From: Methylosinus sp. C49
Lineage (GTDB): Bacteria > Pseudomonadota > Alphaproteobacteria > Rhizobiales > Beijerinckiaceae
Reading direction: 5' to 3'
Assembly (NCBI RefSeq): GCF_009936375.1
Contig: NZ_AP022332.1
Coordinates: 3,442,501 to 3,506,500, forward strand
DNA length: 64,000 nt
Every line of letters begins with the position of its first letter. Position 1 is the stretch's first letter. Below are positions 44,447-53,553 of the stretch, piece after piece. Made by a program: the position numbers and the translations under genes. Under the pieces are notes generated by a model that saw nothing but the letters and a program-made list of their open reading frames with translations, had not been told where the DNA came from and did no database searches.

Positions 44447-44820
44447 GACGAGCGTCTCCGATGTTGCCTGTTCAGTGGTTCACGCAAGACGCGCCCATCA
44501 TACGTAGCTCCGTCGGACTGGACCGGCGACCGGGCAGCGACAGCCGTGGCGCCGCTCGGTTCTCTCGACTCCTACCATGTCCGCCGCCATGCTGGACTGC
44601 TTCGAAGAAGCTGGAGCCCGAACGGCGCTTGAACCTCGAGCGACGACGCGCCATATGAGTCCGATCGGGTGTCGGTCGGATGACCTTGCCGTTGTGCCGA
44701 GTGGGCGCGCGAAGCGCATCACCTCCTCTTCAATCACCGATCCATCTGGGCGTCGCACGCAGCGAGCGCCCCATTCCTCAGCGTCGGCGCATGACAGGGG
44801 CGTGAAACCATGAGGATAGC
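44447..44820. other. Gap of about 375 bases with no supported gene
   Basis: This lies between the zinc-ribbon gene and the small plus-strand gene at 44824. Short open frames occur on both strands (for example 44577-44813 plus) but none has a ribosome site and convincing composition together. I see no repeats or RNA gene. Confidence 0.5.
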
Positions 44821-44823
44821 ACA

Positions 44824-45081
44824 ATGATCGCGTTCGATTATGGCGTGGAGGCGGGCTTGTTCTCTTACAAGGGGCCGAGATCTCGTCCGAATAGCCTCGG
44901 CTATAAGAGGTTCGCCCGGGCGGCGGATGCGATCCGCTTCGCGATGGAAAATGTCTCGTCCGACATGTTGCGCAGTTGCTCTCTCGAGGTGGGCGACACG
45001 CGCTACGTCGGCGCCGAGATCCGCAATCTGTATGAAAACGCTGATTACCCGCTTCTACGACGCGCCAATTCTGCCGAATGA
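44824..45081 (+). CDS. Hypothetical protein, 85 residues
   Basis: This small acidic-basic balanced protein starts AFDYGVEAGLFSYKGPRSRP and continues GYKRFARAADAIRFAMENVS. It ends with EIRNLYENADYPLLRRANSA. A GAGGAT site precedes the ATG. The pattern (a strand, a conserved FPRAADAIRFAIE-like helix and YExADYPLPRR-like end) recalls a small family found in Hyphomicrobiales, often near mobile or stress genes. The function is unknown. It is 135 bases upstream of the CheB-CheR fusion kinase in the same direction. Confidence 0.7.
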   Translation: MIAFDYGVEAGLFSYKGPRSRPNSLGYKRFARAADAIRFAMENVSSDMLRSCSLEVGDTRYVGAEIRNLYENADYPLLRRANSAE

Positions 45082-45216
45082 ATATGATGGCTTCAGCGGT
45101 TCCGTGACGCGCTTCGACAAGCAATTACCTGGACGAATTGATCCGCCCCAAGATATCAGCGTGACACCGACGGCCTCGAAGTGCATTATATCTAAGCGAG
45201 GCGAAAGGTGCCGCCG

Positions 45217-48200
45217 ATGAAACCGGACACATCGTTCCCCATCGTGGGCGTCGGCGCTTCCGCCGGCGGCATCCAAGCGCTGGAGAGCCTGTTCCGCGCC
45301 ATGCCGGCCAATCCGGGCATGAGCTTCGTCATCATCATGCATCTGGCTCCCGACCGGAAGAGCCTCCTCACGGATATTCTGGCGCGCCACGCCAAGATGA
45401 GCGTCGAGGTCGCGCGCGACGGTCAGGAGCTCGAAAAAGACAAGATCTATGTCATTCCGCCGGCCGCGGTCTTGACGATCGCCTTGGGGCGGCTTCGGCT
45501 GATCGCGACGGACCCCGCTCATCACGAGCGCTCGCCGATCGACGTCTTCTTCAGCGCACTCGCTCGCGACCGTGGCGAATCCGCCATCGGGGTCGTCCTG
45601 TCCGGGAGCGGCAGCGACGGCGTTCTCGGCATCAAGGCGATCAAGGAGCACGGCGGCGTCACCATGGCGCAGGCGAGCGACGGGTCGGGTCCGGGATTTG
45701 GGGGGATGCCGGGCAGCGCCATCGCCAGCGGACTGGTCGATTTTGCCATTCCGGTCGATGCGATGGCGGAAAAGCTCGTCGAGATCATACGCGATCTCGA
45801 GGAGCCGGACGATCTCGCATCCGATCGGCCAATGAACGATGACGACGGCGTCGTTCTCGAGGCGCGTCAAGCCATCTATTCGATCCTCCGTGATTCCGCG
45901 GGACATGACTTCAGCGGCTACAAGACCAAGACATTCATGCGTCGGGTCCGCCGCCGCATGCATATCCAGCAATGCGAGAAGATCGCCGATTATGTGGAGC
46001 GCCTGCGCGAGGCTCCCGAGGAGGCGATGGCGTTGTTTCGCGACCTCCTGATCAATGTCACGAGCTTTTTTCGCGATTCGGACGCATTCGACGCGCTCCG
46101 AGAAAGCGCCATCCCACGTTTGTTCGAAGGCAAAGGCGCGGCCGACACGGTGCGGGTCTGGGTTCCCGGTTGCTCCACGGGCGAAGAAGTCTATTCGATC
46201 GCGATCATTCTGCGCGAGCATATGGACGGGTTGAGAGTCGCTCCGCGCGTGACCATTTTCGCGACGGATATAGACGAGGCGGCTCTGACGATCGCGCGCG
46301 CCGCCCGCTATCCCGCCGCGCTGATGGACGCCGTTTCGGAGCAGAGACGCAGACGTTTTTTCACGGCCGAGCCCGGCAGCTATGTCGTCGTCAAGGCGGT
46401 TCGCGATCTCTGCGTCTTCTCTCCCCACAGCATCCTGCGTGACCCGCCTTTCTCGCATATGGACCTCGTCTCCTGCCGCAATCTCCTGATCTATCTCGGC
46501 GCCGATGTGCAGAGGGAGGTGATTCCGATCTTTCACTACTCCCTCCGCGCTGGGGGAATTCTCTTTTTGGGGATGTCGGAGAGCATAGGCCAATTCTCCG
46601 ACCTCTTTACGCCGCTCGACAAAAAGCATTGTCTGTTCGAGGCGCGCGATCCCGGGCGGCGGGTGCGCATGCCGCATTTCATGGCGGGCTTGCACGCTCT
46701 CTCCTTCCCCGCTCCGGCATCCGGCAAGAGCAGCGCCGGATCCGCGTCACAATTGCGGCGCGCCGTGGAGGCGCGCATCGCCGAAGCATTCGCGCCTCCG
46801 CATGTCGTCGTCACCGACGACGGCGACATCATTCACTTTTCCGCCCGAACGGGCAAATATCTCGAAGCGGCGCCCGGAGCGCCGGATCGTCAGATCTTCG
46901 CGATGGCGCGCAAAGGGCTACGCCTCGATCTGCGCAGCGTGCTGCGCGAGGCGATCGAGACGCGCCGGACCGCGACGCGGCAGAATGTGAAAGTCGAAAC
47001 CGACAACGGCCACACGGAGCTGGTCTCGCTGACCGCCGAGCCTCTGCCTGACCGGGAGGGCGGCAAGGCGCTTTTCTTGATTTTGTTTCAATCGAGAGAA
47101 CCGTCGACGGCGGACGAGACGCCGCTCTCCCCGAGCGAACGCGAGCCGGCGGGCGACGCGGCGCGGCTCGAAAGGGAAGTGTTCGACACCCGCGAACGGC
47201 TTCAGGCGACGATCGAGGAATATGAGACGGCCCTCGAGGAGTTGAAATCGGCGAACGAAGAGCTGATCTCGATGAACGAGGAGACGCAGTCGACCAATGA
47301 GGAGCTCGAATCCTCCAAGGAGGAGCTGCAATCGCTCAATGAGGAGATGCGGACCGTCAATCATGAGCTTGAGAGCAAAATCGACGAACTAGACCGGGCC
47401 AACAGCGATCTGAGGAACGTGTTTGCGAGCACGCGCATCGCGACAATCTTCATGGATCGCAATCTCGTCATTCGGAGCTTCACGCCCGCGGCGTCGCAAA
47501 TCTTCAACATTATCCCTTCGGACGCCGGAAGACCGCTCACCGACCTCGCGGCAAAGCTCGATTATCCCGAATTGACGACGGATCTTCTCGAAGTCTTGGA
47601 AACCGGTGATTCGATCGAGCGGCGGGTGCATAAGGACGACGTCGATGCGCCTTATTATCTCGCCCGGCTCACCGCCTATCGCGGTGCCTCGCGGGAGATC
47701 GACGGAGTCGTGGCGACATTCATCGACGTCACCAGCACGACGCGCTCGGAAGAGAAAGTGCAGAAGCTGCAAGCCGATCGTCTGAACTCGATGAAGGAGA
47801 TGGGCACCGGCCTAGCCCATGAGATCAATCAGCCGCTCGCGGCGGCCGCGACCTATCTCCATGCGGCGCAGCGCTCGTTGAAAATGCCGTCCGAGCGGCG
47901 CCCCGCGAGCATCGAAAGCATATTGGGGAGCGCTGTGGAGCAAGTGATGTGGGCCGCGCAGATCGTCGATCATTTGCGCGAGTTCGTCTCCCGGGACGAG
48001 CCGAAAAAAACCTTCTCGAGCGTGCACAAGCTGATCGAGGAGGCTTACGAGCTCACCCTGCCGATCGCGAAGCAATCTGGAGTCCGTGGAATATTTCGGT
48101 TGAATTCGAAGGACGATCGCGCGCTCGTGGACGAGGTCCAGATCAAGCAGGTTCTGATCAATCTGATGCGCAATGCGATCGATGCGATGAGCGCTGCGGC

Positions 48201-48504
48201 CAAGCGGGAGCTGACGATATCGACCTCTGTGGCCGAGGGAGGCACGATCCGTGTCGATGTCGCCGATACCGGTCCCGGCGTGCCAGAAAAGATCAAGGCG
48301 AAGCTGTTCGAGCCTTTCGTCACGACGAAGACGCGCGGGATTGGCGTCGGATTGTCGATCTCACGCTCGATCGTCGAAGCGCATTACGGAAGGATATGGG
48401 CCGAATCCAATCCAAAAGGCGGAACGATCTTCAGCTTTACACTCCCTCTGGCGAAGACGGATGCGGGTTCGGTCGACGGCGCTCCAAGCCCAGAGCAGCC
48501 TTGA
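45217..48504 (+). CDS. CheB-CheR-PAS-histidine kinase fusion protein
   Basis: This 1095-residue multidomain signalling protein carries several domains. Residues 8-190 are CheB methylesterase with Ser in VGVGASAGGIQ, His in IIMHLAPDRKS and Asp in LSGSGSDGVLG. Residues 215-480 are CheR methyltransferase (KTFMRRVRRRM, VWVPGCSTGEEVYSIAI for SAM). About 653-735 is a Glu-rich coiled coil and 723-840 a PAS domain. About 855-1090 is a histidine kinase, with phospho-His in GLAHEINQPLAAA, N-box INLMRNAIDAM, DTGPGVPEKIKAKLFEPF and GIGVGLSISRSIV. All catalytic motifs look intact. No chemotaxis gene or response regulator is nearby, so its partner is encoded elsewhere. The ATG at 45217 has an AAGGTG site. 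Confidence 0.93.
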   Translation: MKPDTSFPIVGVGASAGGIQALESLFRAMPANPGMSFVIIMHLAPDRKSLLTDILARHAKMSVEVARDGQELEKDKIYVIPPAAVLTIALGRLRLIATDPAHHERSPIDVFFSALARDRGESAIGVVLSGSGSDGVLGIKAIKEHGGVTMAQASDGSGPGFGGMPGSAIASGLVDFAIPVDAMAEKLVEIIRDLEEPDDLASDRPMNDDDGVVLEARQAIYSILRDSAGHDFSGYKTKTFMRRVRRRMHIQQCEKIADYVERLREAPEEAMALFRDLLINVTSFFRDSDAFDALRESAIPRLFEGKGAADTVRVWVPGCSTGEEVYSIAIILREHMDGLRVAPRVTIFATDIDEAALTIARAARYPAALMDAVSEQRRRRFFTAEPGSYVVVKAVRDLCVFSPHSILRDPPFSHMDLVSCRNLLIYLGADVQREVIPIFHYSLRAGGILFLGMSESIGQFSDLFTPLDKKHCLFEARDPGRRVRMPHFMAGLHALSFPAPASGKSSAGSASQLRRAVEARIAEAFAPPHVVVTDDGDIIHFSARTGKYLEAAPGAPDRQIFAMARKGLRLDLRSVLREAIETRRTATRQNVKVETDNGHTELVSLTAEPLPDREGGKALFLILFQSREPSTADETPLSPSEREPAGDAARLEREVFDTRERLQATIEEYETALEELKSANEELISMNEETQSTNEELESSKEELQSLNEEMRTVNHELESKIDELDRANSDLRNVFASTRIATIFMDRNLVIRSFTPAASQIFNIIPSDAGRPLTDLAAKLDYPELTTDLLEVLETGDSIERRVHKDDVDAPYYLARLTAYRGASREIDGVVATFIDVTSTTRSEEKVQKLQADRLNSMKEMGTGLAHEINQPLAAAATYLHAAQRSLKMPSERRPASIESILGSAVEQVMWAAQIVDHLREFVSRDEPKKTFSSVHKLIEEAYELTLPIAKQSGVRGIFRLNSKDDRALVDEVQIKQVLINLMRNAIDAMSAAAKRELTISTSVAEGGTIRVDVADTGPGVPEKIKAKLFEPFVTTKTRGIGVGLSISRSIVEAHYGRIWAESNPKGGTIFSFTLPLAKTDAGSVDGAPSPEQP

Positions 48505-48576
48505 GAAGCTGAAGCAGCCGCCGTCGTCGTAGCGCCAGCAATGCGCCGCCGCTCGAGTGGCCGAGAACGGATACGA

Positions 48577-49203
48577 ATGCAGAACGACAAAGAGACCACG
48601 CGGATCGAGATATTCAGCGATGGCGTCTTCGCGATCGCCATCACGCTCCTTGTGCTCGAGATCAAGCTACCCAGTCATGAAGTGGTGACGGAAAAAGGTC
48701 TCGCGCATTCGCTTGCCGCAGCTTGGCCCGGTTATCTCGCCTTCTTCATCAGCTTCGTCACCATCCTCGCCATCTGGGCGCATCATCATTGGATATTCAC
48801 GACCATTCGACGAGCCGACCATCCCCTCGTCTATTGGAACGGCTTTCTATTGATGGTCGTCACGCTGGTTCCGTTCTCGACCGGATTGCTCGCGGAATAT
48901 CTGCTGCATCCAGAGGCGCGCATTGCCGCGAACATTTACACTGGAAACTTTCTCGCGATTGCGTTGGCGTTTCACGGACTATGGCGGCATATCTCGAAGA
49001 GCGGCAAGCTGCGGGCGCCGCAGGCGATCGCCCCGACGCAAGACGAGGCGGCGCGTCTCACCAGGCATTACCGGCTCGGCCCCATTCTCTATCTCGGAGC
49101 GTTCACGGCCTCGTTCGTTTCGGAGGCTGCGAGCGTCTCAGCCTGCTTGCTGCTGGCGTTCTTTTTTGCGCTGCGGGGCTGGCCGACGGAAAGTCGAAGT
49201 TGA
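48577..49203 (+). CDS. TMEM175-family (DUF1211) potassium channel-like membrane protein
   Basis: This 208-residue protein of about six membrane helices carries the family signature RIEIFSDGVFAIAITLLVLE in the first helix, where RxxxFSD is the conserved pore-helix motif. Bacterial TMEM175 proteins are weakly selective potassium channels. The ATG at 48577 gives the usual short N-terminus before the motif; an in-frame ATG 12 codons earlier has a poorer context. It follows the fusion kinase by 72 bases and may share its transcript. A 12-base-stem hairpin follows 77 bases after the stop. Confidence 0.87.
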   Translation: MQNDKETTRIEIFSDGVFAIAITLLVLEIKLPSHEVVTEKGLAHSLAAAWPGYLAFFISFVTILAIWAHHHWIFTTIRRADHPLVYWNGFLLMVVTLVPFSTGLLAEYLLHPEARIAANIYTGNFLAIALAFHGLWRHISKSGKLRAPQAIAPTQDEAARLTRHYRLGPILYLGAFTASFVSEAASVSACLLLAFFFALRGWPTESRS

Positions 49204-49279
49204 AACGGTGGCGGGCGGGATCATATTCGAGATCCCGCGGCCACTCGCAGTGCTCGAGACCGCGAGAAAGCTAGTTCCT

Positions 49280-49318
49280 CGAAAGGCTCCGTCACCCGGG
49301 AGGGCGCGGAGCCTTTCG
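49280..49318 (+). terminator. Terminator-like hairpin after the TMEM175 gene
   Basis: CGAAAGGCTCCG at 49280-49291 and CGGAGCCTTTCG at 49307-49318 form a perfect 12-base stem with a 15-base loop. The stem is strong, but no T run follows on the plus strand. It may act as an intrinsic terminator or a transcript-stabilising hairpin. Confidence 0.5.
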
Positions 49319-49378
49319 CTATGGTGTCAGTGAGAGAGCCCCGGGCTCATTGCCAGTACATCCGTGGAGACGATCGTT

Positions 49379-49546
49379 TTATGCGATCTGAAGATTTCCC
49401 GCCGCGCTCTTTCCCGACTTGTTGTCGCGAACGAGACCGAGTTGGAGCTTCTGCCCTTCGGCCAGGGTCTGCATGCCGGCACGCTCGACCGCGGAGATAT
49501 GCACAAACACATCCGAGCCGCCATTGTCAGGCTGGATGAAGTGCAT
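49379..49546 (-). pseudogene. Cold-shock protein remnant lacking its first strands
   Basis: The minus strand encodes FIQPDNGGSDVFVHISAVER, then EGQKLQLGLVRDNKSGKSAA and a GNL end. This is the C-terminal two thirds of a CspA-type nucleic-acid binding domain. The essential N-terminal part (G-x-V-K-W-F-N and the first RNP motif KGFGF) is missing; in its place is QALHSLHSVDQARGM, unrelated to the family. The FVHI RNP2 motif is intact. The gene ends of this remnant and the IS110 remnant face each other, so insertion or deletion there probably destroyed it. Confidence 0.7.
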
Positions 49547-49624
49547 GCCGCGCGCTTGGTCGACACTATGGAGCGAATGCAACGCCTGCATACGCTGCTC
49601 GTCCAGTTCGTAGGTCGCGACTAG

Positions 49625-50115
49625 CTCTGCCGCCGCTTTGTGGCGGTTCCGTGCGTTGGTTCGGTGACGGCGCTGTCGTTCAAAGCGGTCGACGATCCAA
49701 CCCGCTTCGCCAGATCCAAAGCCTCGGAGCGTGTTTCGGACTGACATCACGCCGCATTCAGAGCGGCGATACGATCAATATCGACGGCCACATCTCCAAA
49801 TGCGGCGACGGCGAAGTGCGCACGGCGCTCTACGAAGCGGCCAGCGCCATGCTCGTGCGCTCCAAGAAATGGTGCGCCGTGAAGGCGTGGGGCGTCAAGA
49901 TCGCGGCAAAGCGCGGCCACAAGCGCGCCGTCGTGGCTGTCGCGCGCAAGCTCGCTGTCGTCATGCATCGGATGTGGATCGACGGCAGCGCGATCCGCTT
50001 CTCGGCGCAGGAAGAGCCCTCGGGCTCGCCGAAAAGAGGAACGAAGAGGACGCTGGCGATCGCGTCGCCGGAGTCGATCGAAGCGCGCATGAACGACAAC
50101 ATGACGACGAATTGA
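49625..50115 (+). mobile_element. IS110-family transposase C-terminal remnant, frameshifted
   Basis: Two frames give the C-terminal catalytic half of an IS110/IS116/IS902 transposase. The first reads RRFVAVPCVGSVTALSFKAV and DDPTRFARSKA. After a one-base shift near 49730 it continues LGACFGLTSRRIQSGD, ISKCGDGEVRTALYEAA, WGVKIAAKRGHKRAVVAVAR and KLAVVMHRMWIDGSA to a stop. The N-terminal RuvC-like DEDD domain is absent, so the copy is dead. IS110 elements lack terminal inverted repeats, so ends cannot be placed. Confidence 0.8.
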
Positions 50116-50749
50116 CGGCGCGGGGTCGACACGAGTTCCGCCATTCGGCGGGAGAGAACCTAGTGTATCGAAGTGCATGCGGAGAACACGATATCTTGTC
50201 GGCGACGACGCCCCCTCGGAGGCCGATAGCGAGCATGAATGCATGTGTGGCCCCGCGATCCCGACGCAAAGTGTGCCCCCACCCGGCACGCGGGATTGAG
50301 CACGAAAGACTGCATGGACCCCCAGGCGTTTCTCATCGCAAACTGGCGTAGGCTGTCGCGTCGAAGAAAAGAAACGGATACTATCCCAAGACGGAAACAA
50401 ACATGGCGACGAAGACAACACGAGGACGCCCGATTAAGACGGCGAGGACGCCCGATTAAGACGGCAAGATAAAGCGAACTGACGTTCGCACCTCGCGGCG
50501 CTCGTAATTTGTTGTCTGCACATTGGTTTTTGCAGGCTACAAATGCGCAGGCATGATACGGCGCGATGTGCGGCGGTTTCCGCAGAATCGAAATTCGTTC
50601 GTGTTCGCAGCGTGATAGACGCTGGCGTTCGAGAGGCGCCACGTGGCATGTCCCGCCGGCTCTACGCTACAGCCGGTATTTTCACGCCCGATTGCGATCG
50701 GCGTTCGAGGACGGTTGCGCAGGCGGATTTCGACGCCGATCGTCTCGCC
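50116..50749. other. Gap before the relaxase gene with no supported gene
   Basis: This stretch between the IS110 remnant and the relaxase start holds a 22-base tandem duplication and short arginine-rich open frames. The relaxase frame is open back to 50543, but those 69 codons do not look like the family. An origin of transfer would be expected near a relaxase gene, so this gap is the first place to look, although I see no nic motif I can name. Confidence 0.45.
50422..50465. repeat. Perfect 22-bp tandem duplication
   Basis: The 22-base unit beginning GAGGACGCCCGATTAAGA and ending CGGC is present twice head to tail without a gap. It falls in a short frame reading MATKTTRGRPIKTAR, an AT-hook-like peptide, and shifts its end. 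It is too short and too few for a CRISPR array; replication slippage is the likely origin, though repeats near an origin of transfer can also be functional. Confidence 0.8.
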
Positions 50750-52861
50750 ATGGCGAGCGACGACAGAGACGATTTCCACATTCGACCCGGCCGGTCCCGA
50801 GCTGGCGGAAGGAGCGTCCGTCCGCGCTCGCTTTCCTTCGTCCGGCAGGTCGAGATCGCCGTCCGAAAGGCCGGCGGTGATCCCTGCCGGATCGGCCGAG
50901 GCTTCGCGGACGCAGTCGGCCGGAAAGGAGGAGAAGGAAGCGGCCGGTTCAACGCGCGGGGACGAGGCGCGAAGGTGGCGGCGGCCCTTCCGAGAGATGG
51001 CGGTGGCTGGCAACGCGACTCCGCCGGACGGTTTCGAACGCGTCGCGTCGTCGTCAAGGCGCGCGTCGTGAAGCTCAACCCGCAACGCGGAACGCGCGGT
51101 CCGAAAATGCGCGGCGCGATGAGCAAGGCCGTCGACGCCCATCTCCGCTATCTCGAACGTGATGGCGTCACCCGCGACGGCGAGAAGGGGCGCGCCTATT
51201 CCGCTTTCGAGAACGAGGCGGACGGCCGCGCCTTCGTCGAACGCGGGCGCGAAGATCGCCACCAATTCCGCTTCATCGTCGCGCCGGAGGACGCCGGCGA
51301 CATGGCCGATCTGCGGGGCTTCACCCGCGACCTCATGCGGCAGGTAGAGAAGGACCTCGACACGAGCCTCGACTGGATCGCTGTCGACCATCACAACACC
51401 GGCCATCCTCACACCCACATCATCGTCCGGGGCGTGCTCGACGACGGCCGTATCCTCAATATAGCCGGCGACTATATCGCTCACGGCGTTCGTCATCGGG
51501 CGAGCGAGCTCGTCACGCTGGAGCTCGGCCATCAGAGCGAGATCGAGCTTCAGACGAAGCTCGCGAATGAAGTTGCGGTCGAGCGACTGACGCGGCTCGA
51601 CAAGATGCTGCTCGCCGAGCAGCGCGAACACGGCGTCATTGAACTCAGGCTCGGGGAAGGCGCCTCCTATCTCGTCCGAGAGAACCGGGCGCTGCTACTC
51701 GGCCGCGTGCGGCGTTTAGAGCGCCACGGGCTCGCTGCCGAACTCGAGACGGAGCGGTGGGCGATTTCCGACCGTGCGGAGCAGATGCTGAAGGAACTCG
51801 GCGTTCGCAACGAAGCGATCGAGACCATCCGCCGGGCGCTGGCCAGTCACGGTCTGGCGGACGAGCGCGGCGTCGGGCAATATGTTTGCCACGGGGAGAC
51901 CGGAAAGGAGCCGATCGTCGGTCGGGTGTTGGCCAAAGGGCTGGCCGGCGACGAGTTGAGTGAGCGGGTCTATCTCGTCGTCGACGGCGTCGACGGACGA
52001 GTCCATCACATGGAGTTCGCCGATCCGACCCGCATCGAGGAGGTCGGCCGAGGCATGATCGTCGAAGCCGCGCCCGCCGTTTCCGGTCAGAGGCCCGCCG
52101 ACCGCAACATCGCCATCGTCGCGGAGAACGACGGCGTCTACCGGCCGAGCGCTCATCTCGAACGCATTCGCGAGAGCTTCGAGCGGCAGGGCAAGGACCC
52201 GGACGCATTCGTTCGCTTCCATGTCCGCCGGCTGGAGGCGCTGCGCCGGGCCGGGCACGTCGAACGCGTCGACGCGGAGCATTGGCGCGTCCCGAAGGAT
52301 ATCGTCGAGCGCGGCCGAGCCTATGACCTCGCTCAAGGTGGCGACGGCCTTCGCGTGCGCACGCTCTCGACCTTCGATCTCGAACGGCAGATCGCGAGCG
52401 ACGGAGCGACATGGCTCGACCGTGAACTCGTCGCCGACAAGCAGACTTCGTTAGTAGAAGCAGGCTTCGGTCGGGACGTGAAGAATGCGCTCCACCGGCG
52501 CGGAGAGCGGTTGGTGGAAATGGGCCTCGCCACGGACAATGGAAAATCCATCTCTATCGCTCGCGGCGCTATCGCTACGTTGGAGCGGCGGGAGGTGGAA
52601 CGTGTCGGCCGTCAGATGGCCGCCGAGCGCGGGCTGTCGTATTCGCCGAGCGGGCCGGGCGAATATGTCTCGGGGCGGCTGGCTGGCGTCGCCAATCTCG
52701 CCAGCGGGCGCTTCGCTATGATCGAGGATGGCCTCGGCTTCCAGCTCGTGCCCTGGCAGCCCGTTCTCGAAAAGCGCATCGGCCATTATCTCAGCGGCGT
52801 TCACCGCGATGGCGGCGGCATCGAGTGGGACCTCGGCCGGAAGCGCGGGCTGGGACTGTGA
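50750..52861 (+). CDS. MOB relaxase with C-terminal DUF3363 domain
   Basis: This is a 703-residue conjugative relaxase. After a start typical of the family (DDRDDFHIRPGR) and a basic region comes the nuclease domain. RYLERDGVTRDGEKGRAYSA is followed by HQFRFIVAPEDA and the three-His metal motif in DWIAVDHHNTGHPHTHIIVR. Residues from about 280 onward are the DUF3363 region. It would nick one strand at an origin of transfer and pilot DNA to a recipient. No type IV secretion or coupling genes are present, so the element would need a helper. The ATG at 50750 is preferred over 50543. Confidence 0.88.
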   Translation: MASDDRDDFHIRPGRSRAGGRSVRPRSLSFVRQVEIAVRKAGGDPCRIGRGFADAVGRKGGEGSGRFNARGRGAKVAAALPRDGGGWQRDSAGRFRTRRVVVKARVVKLNPQRGTRGPKMRGAMSKAVDAHLRYLERDGVTRDGEKGRAYSAFENEADGRAFVERGREDRHQFRFIVAPEDAGDMADLRGFTRDLMRQVEKDLDTSLDWIAVDHHNTGHPHTHIIVRGVLDDGRILNIAGDYIAHGVRHRASELVTLELGHQSEIELQTKLANEVAVERLTRLDKMLLAEQREHGVIELRLGEGASYLVRENRALLLGRVRRLERHGLAAELETERWAISDRAEQMLKELGVRNEAIETIRRALASHGLADERGVGQYVCHGETGKEPIVGRVLAKGLAGDELSERVYLVVDGVDGRVHHMEFADPTRIEEVGRGMIVEAAPAVSGQRPADRNIAIVAENDGVYRPSAHLERIRESFERQGKDPDAFVRFHVRRLEALRRAGHVERVDAEHWRVPKDIVERGRAYDLAQGGDGLRVRTLSTFDLERQIASDGATWLDRELVADKQTSLVEAGFGRDVKNALHRRGERLVEMGLATDNGKSISIARGAIATLERREVERVGRQMAAERGLSYSPSGPGEYVSGRLAGVANLASGRFAMIEDGLGFQLVPWQPVLEKRIGHYLSGVHRDGGGIEWDLGRKRGLGL

Positions 52862-53058
52862 TGAAAGCCTCGAGCCCCGTGCAACCGCACCCCAGCCGAT
52901 GCAAAAGATTGGTCGGAACTTGTCAATGTCGAAACGCGACGGCTCGTGATGGCGGGCGTCCGTCCACGGTCTCACTTTGTCGGTGTTGCGCAGGAAAGCG
53001 CATCGTGGCGTAAAATTAGGCCATTCTTGTTCGAGACCGAGCGCGCGATCCTGGCGGG

Positions 53059-53295
53059 ATGTCGCGAGCGCGTGCAAATCCTCTCGATCCTTGCTGCGTC
53101 GGCGCCGATCGCCGCGTCGCGTCGACTCGGATTCACGCCCGGTCGAATATCGATCGAAAGGCGCAACGAGACCTCGAAGCGTGGACCGTCACCGACGATT
53201 GGCCCGAAGATATCCCGGTCACGCGCGCCGAGGTCGATGTAATCGAGGCGTGGCTCGGCGACTTGTTCGACAACCTATTTCGGCGGCATCGATGA
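53059..53295 (+). CDS. Small conserved hypothetical protein beside the recombinase
   Basis: This is a 78-residue product. The conserved-looking part is the second half: RDLEAWTVTDDWPEDIPVTR, then AEVDVIEAWLGDLFDNLFRR, which is very acidic and predicted helical. The first 38 residues are basic and irregular, so the true start may be later, at a non-ATG codon. Acidic small proteins with a DDWP-x-x-x-PVT motif are found next to serine recombinases in Hyphomicrobiales elements. A role as a directionality factor or anti-nuclease is possible but unproven. Confidence 0.6.
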   Translation: MSRARANPLDPCCVGADRRVASTRIHARSNIDRKAQRDLEAWTVTDDWPEDIPVTRAEVDVIEAWLGDLFDNLFRRHR

Positions 53296-53553
53296 CGGAT
53301 CTGAAAATCACTTGCTGTCGAATAGTCAGTCGATCGCTCATCGTGCAGGCTCGATACGTCCCCGCCGCTTGCGTCAAGCCGAATGTCCCTACAACGTGAA
53401 GAAGTCGACTCGATATCTGACGTCGATGACGTGCTTACGGGCGAGCTATCGCCCGAGAACGTCCGTTGACGAACGGGGTCGAGACGACACAATAAAGGCC
53501 CTTTCTCGGCGCATTTTTTCTTCACGTCGACGTTAAGCGCGCAGGAGCTTCGT

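Noticed and set aside
44577-44813. 78-codon plus-strand frame as a gene
   Set aside because: No ribosome site, irregular composition and no recognisable similarity; left as unassigned gap sequence.
50422-50465. CRISPR array
   Set aside because: Only two abutting 22-base copies without spacers, and no cas genes in the window.
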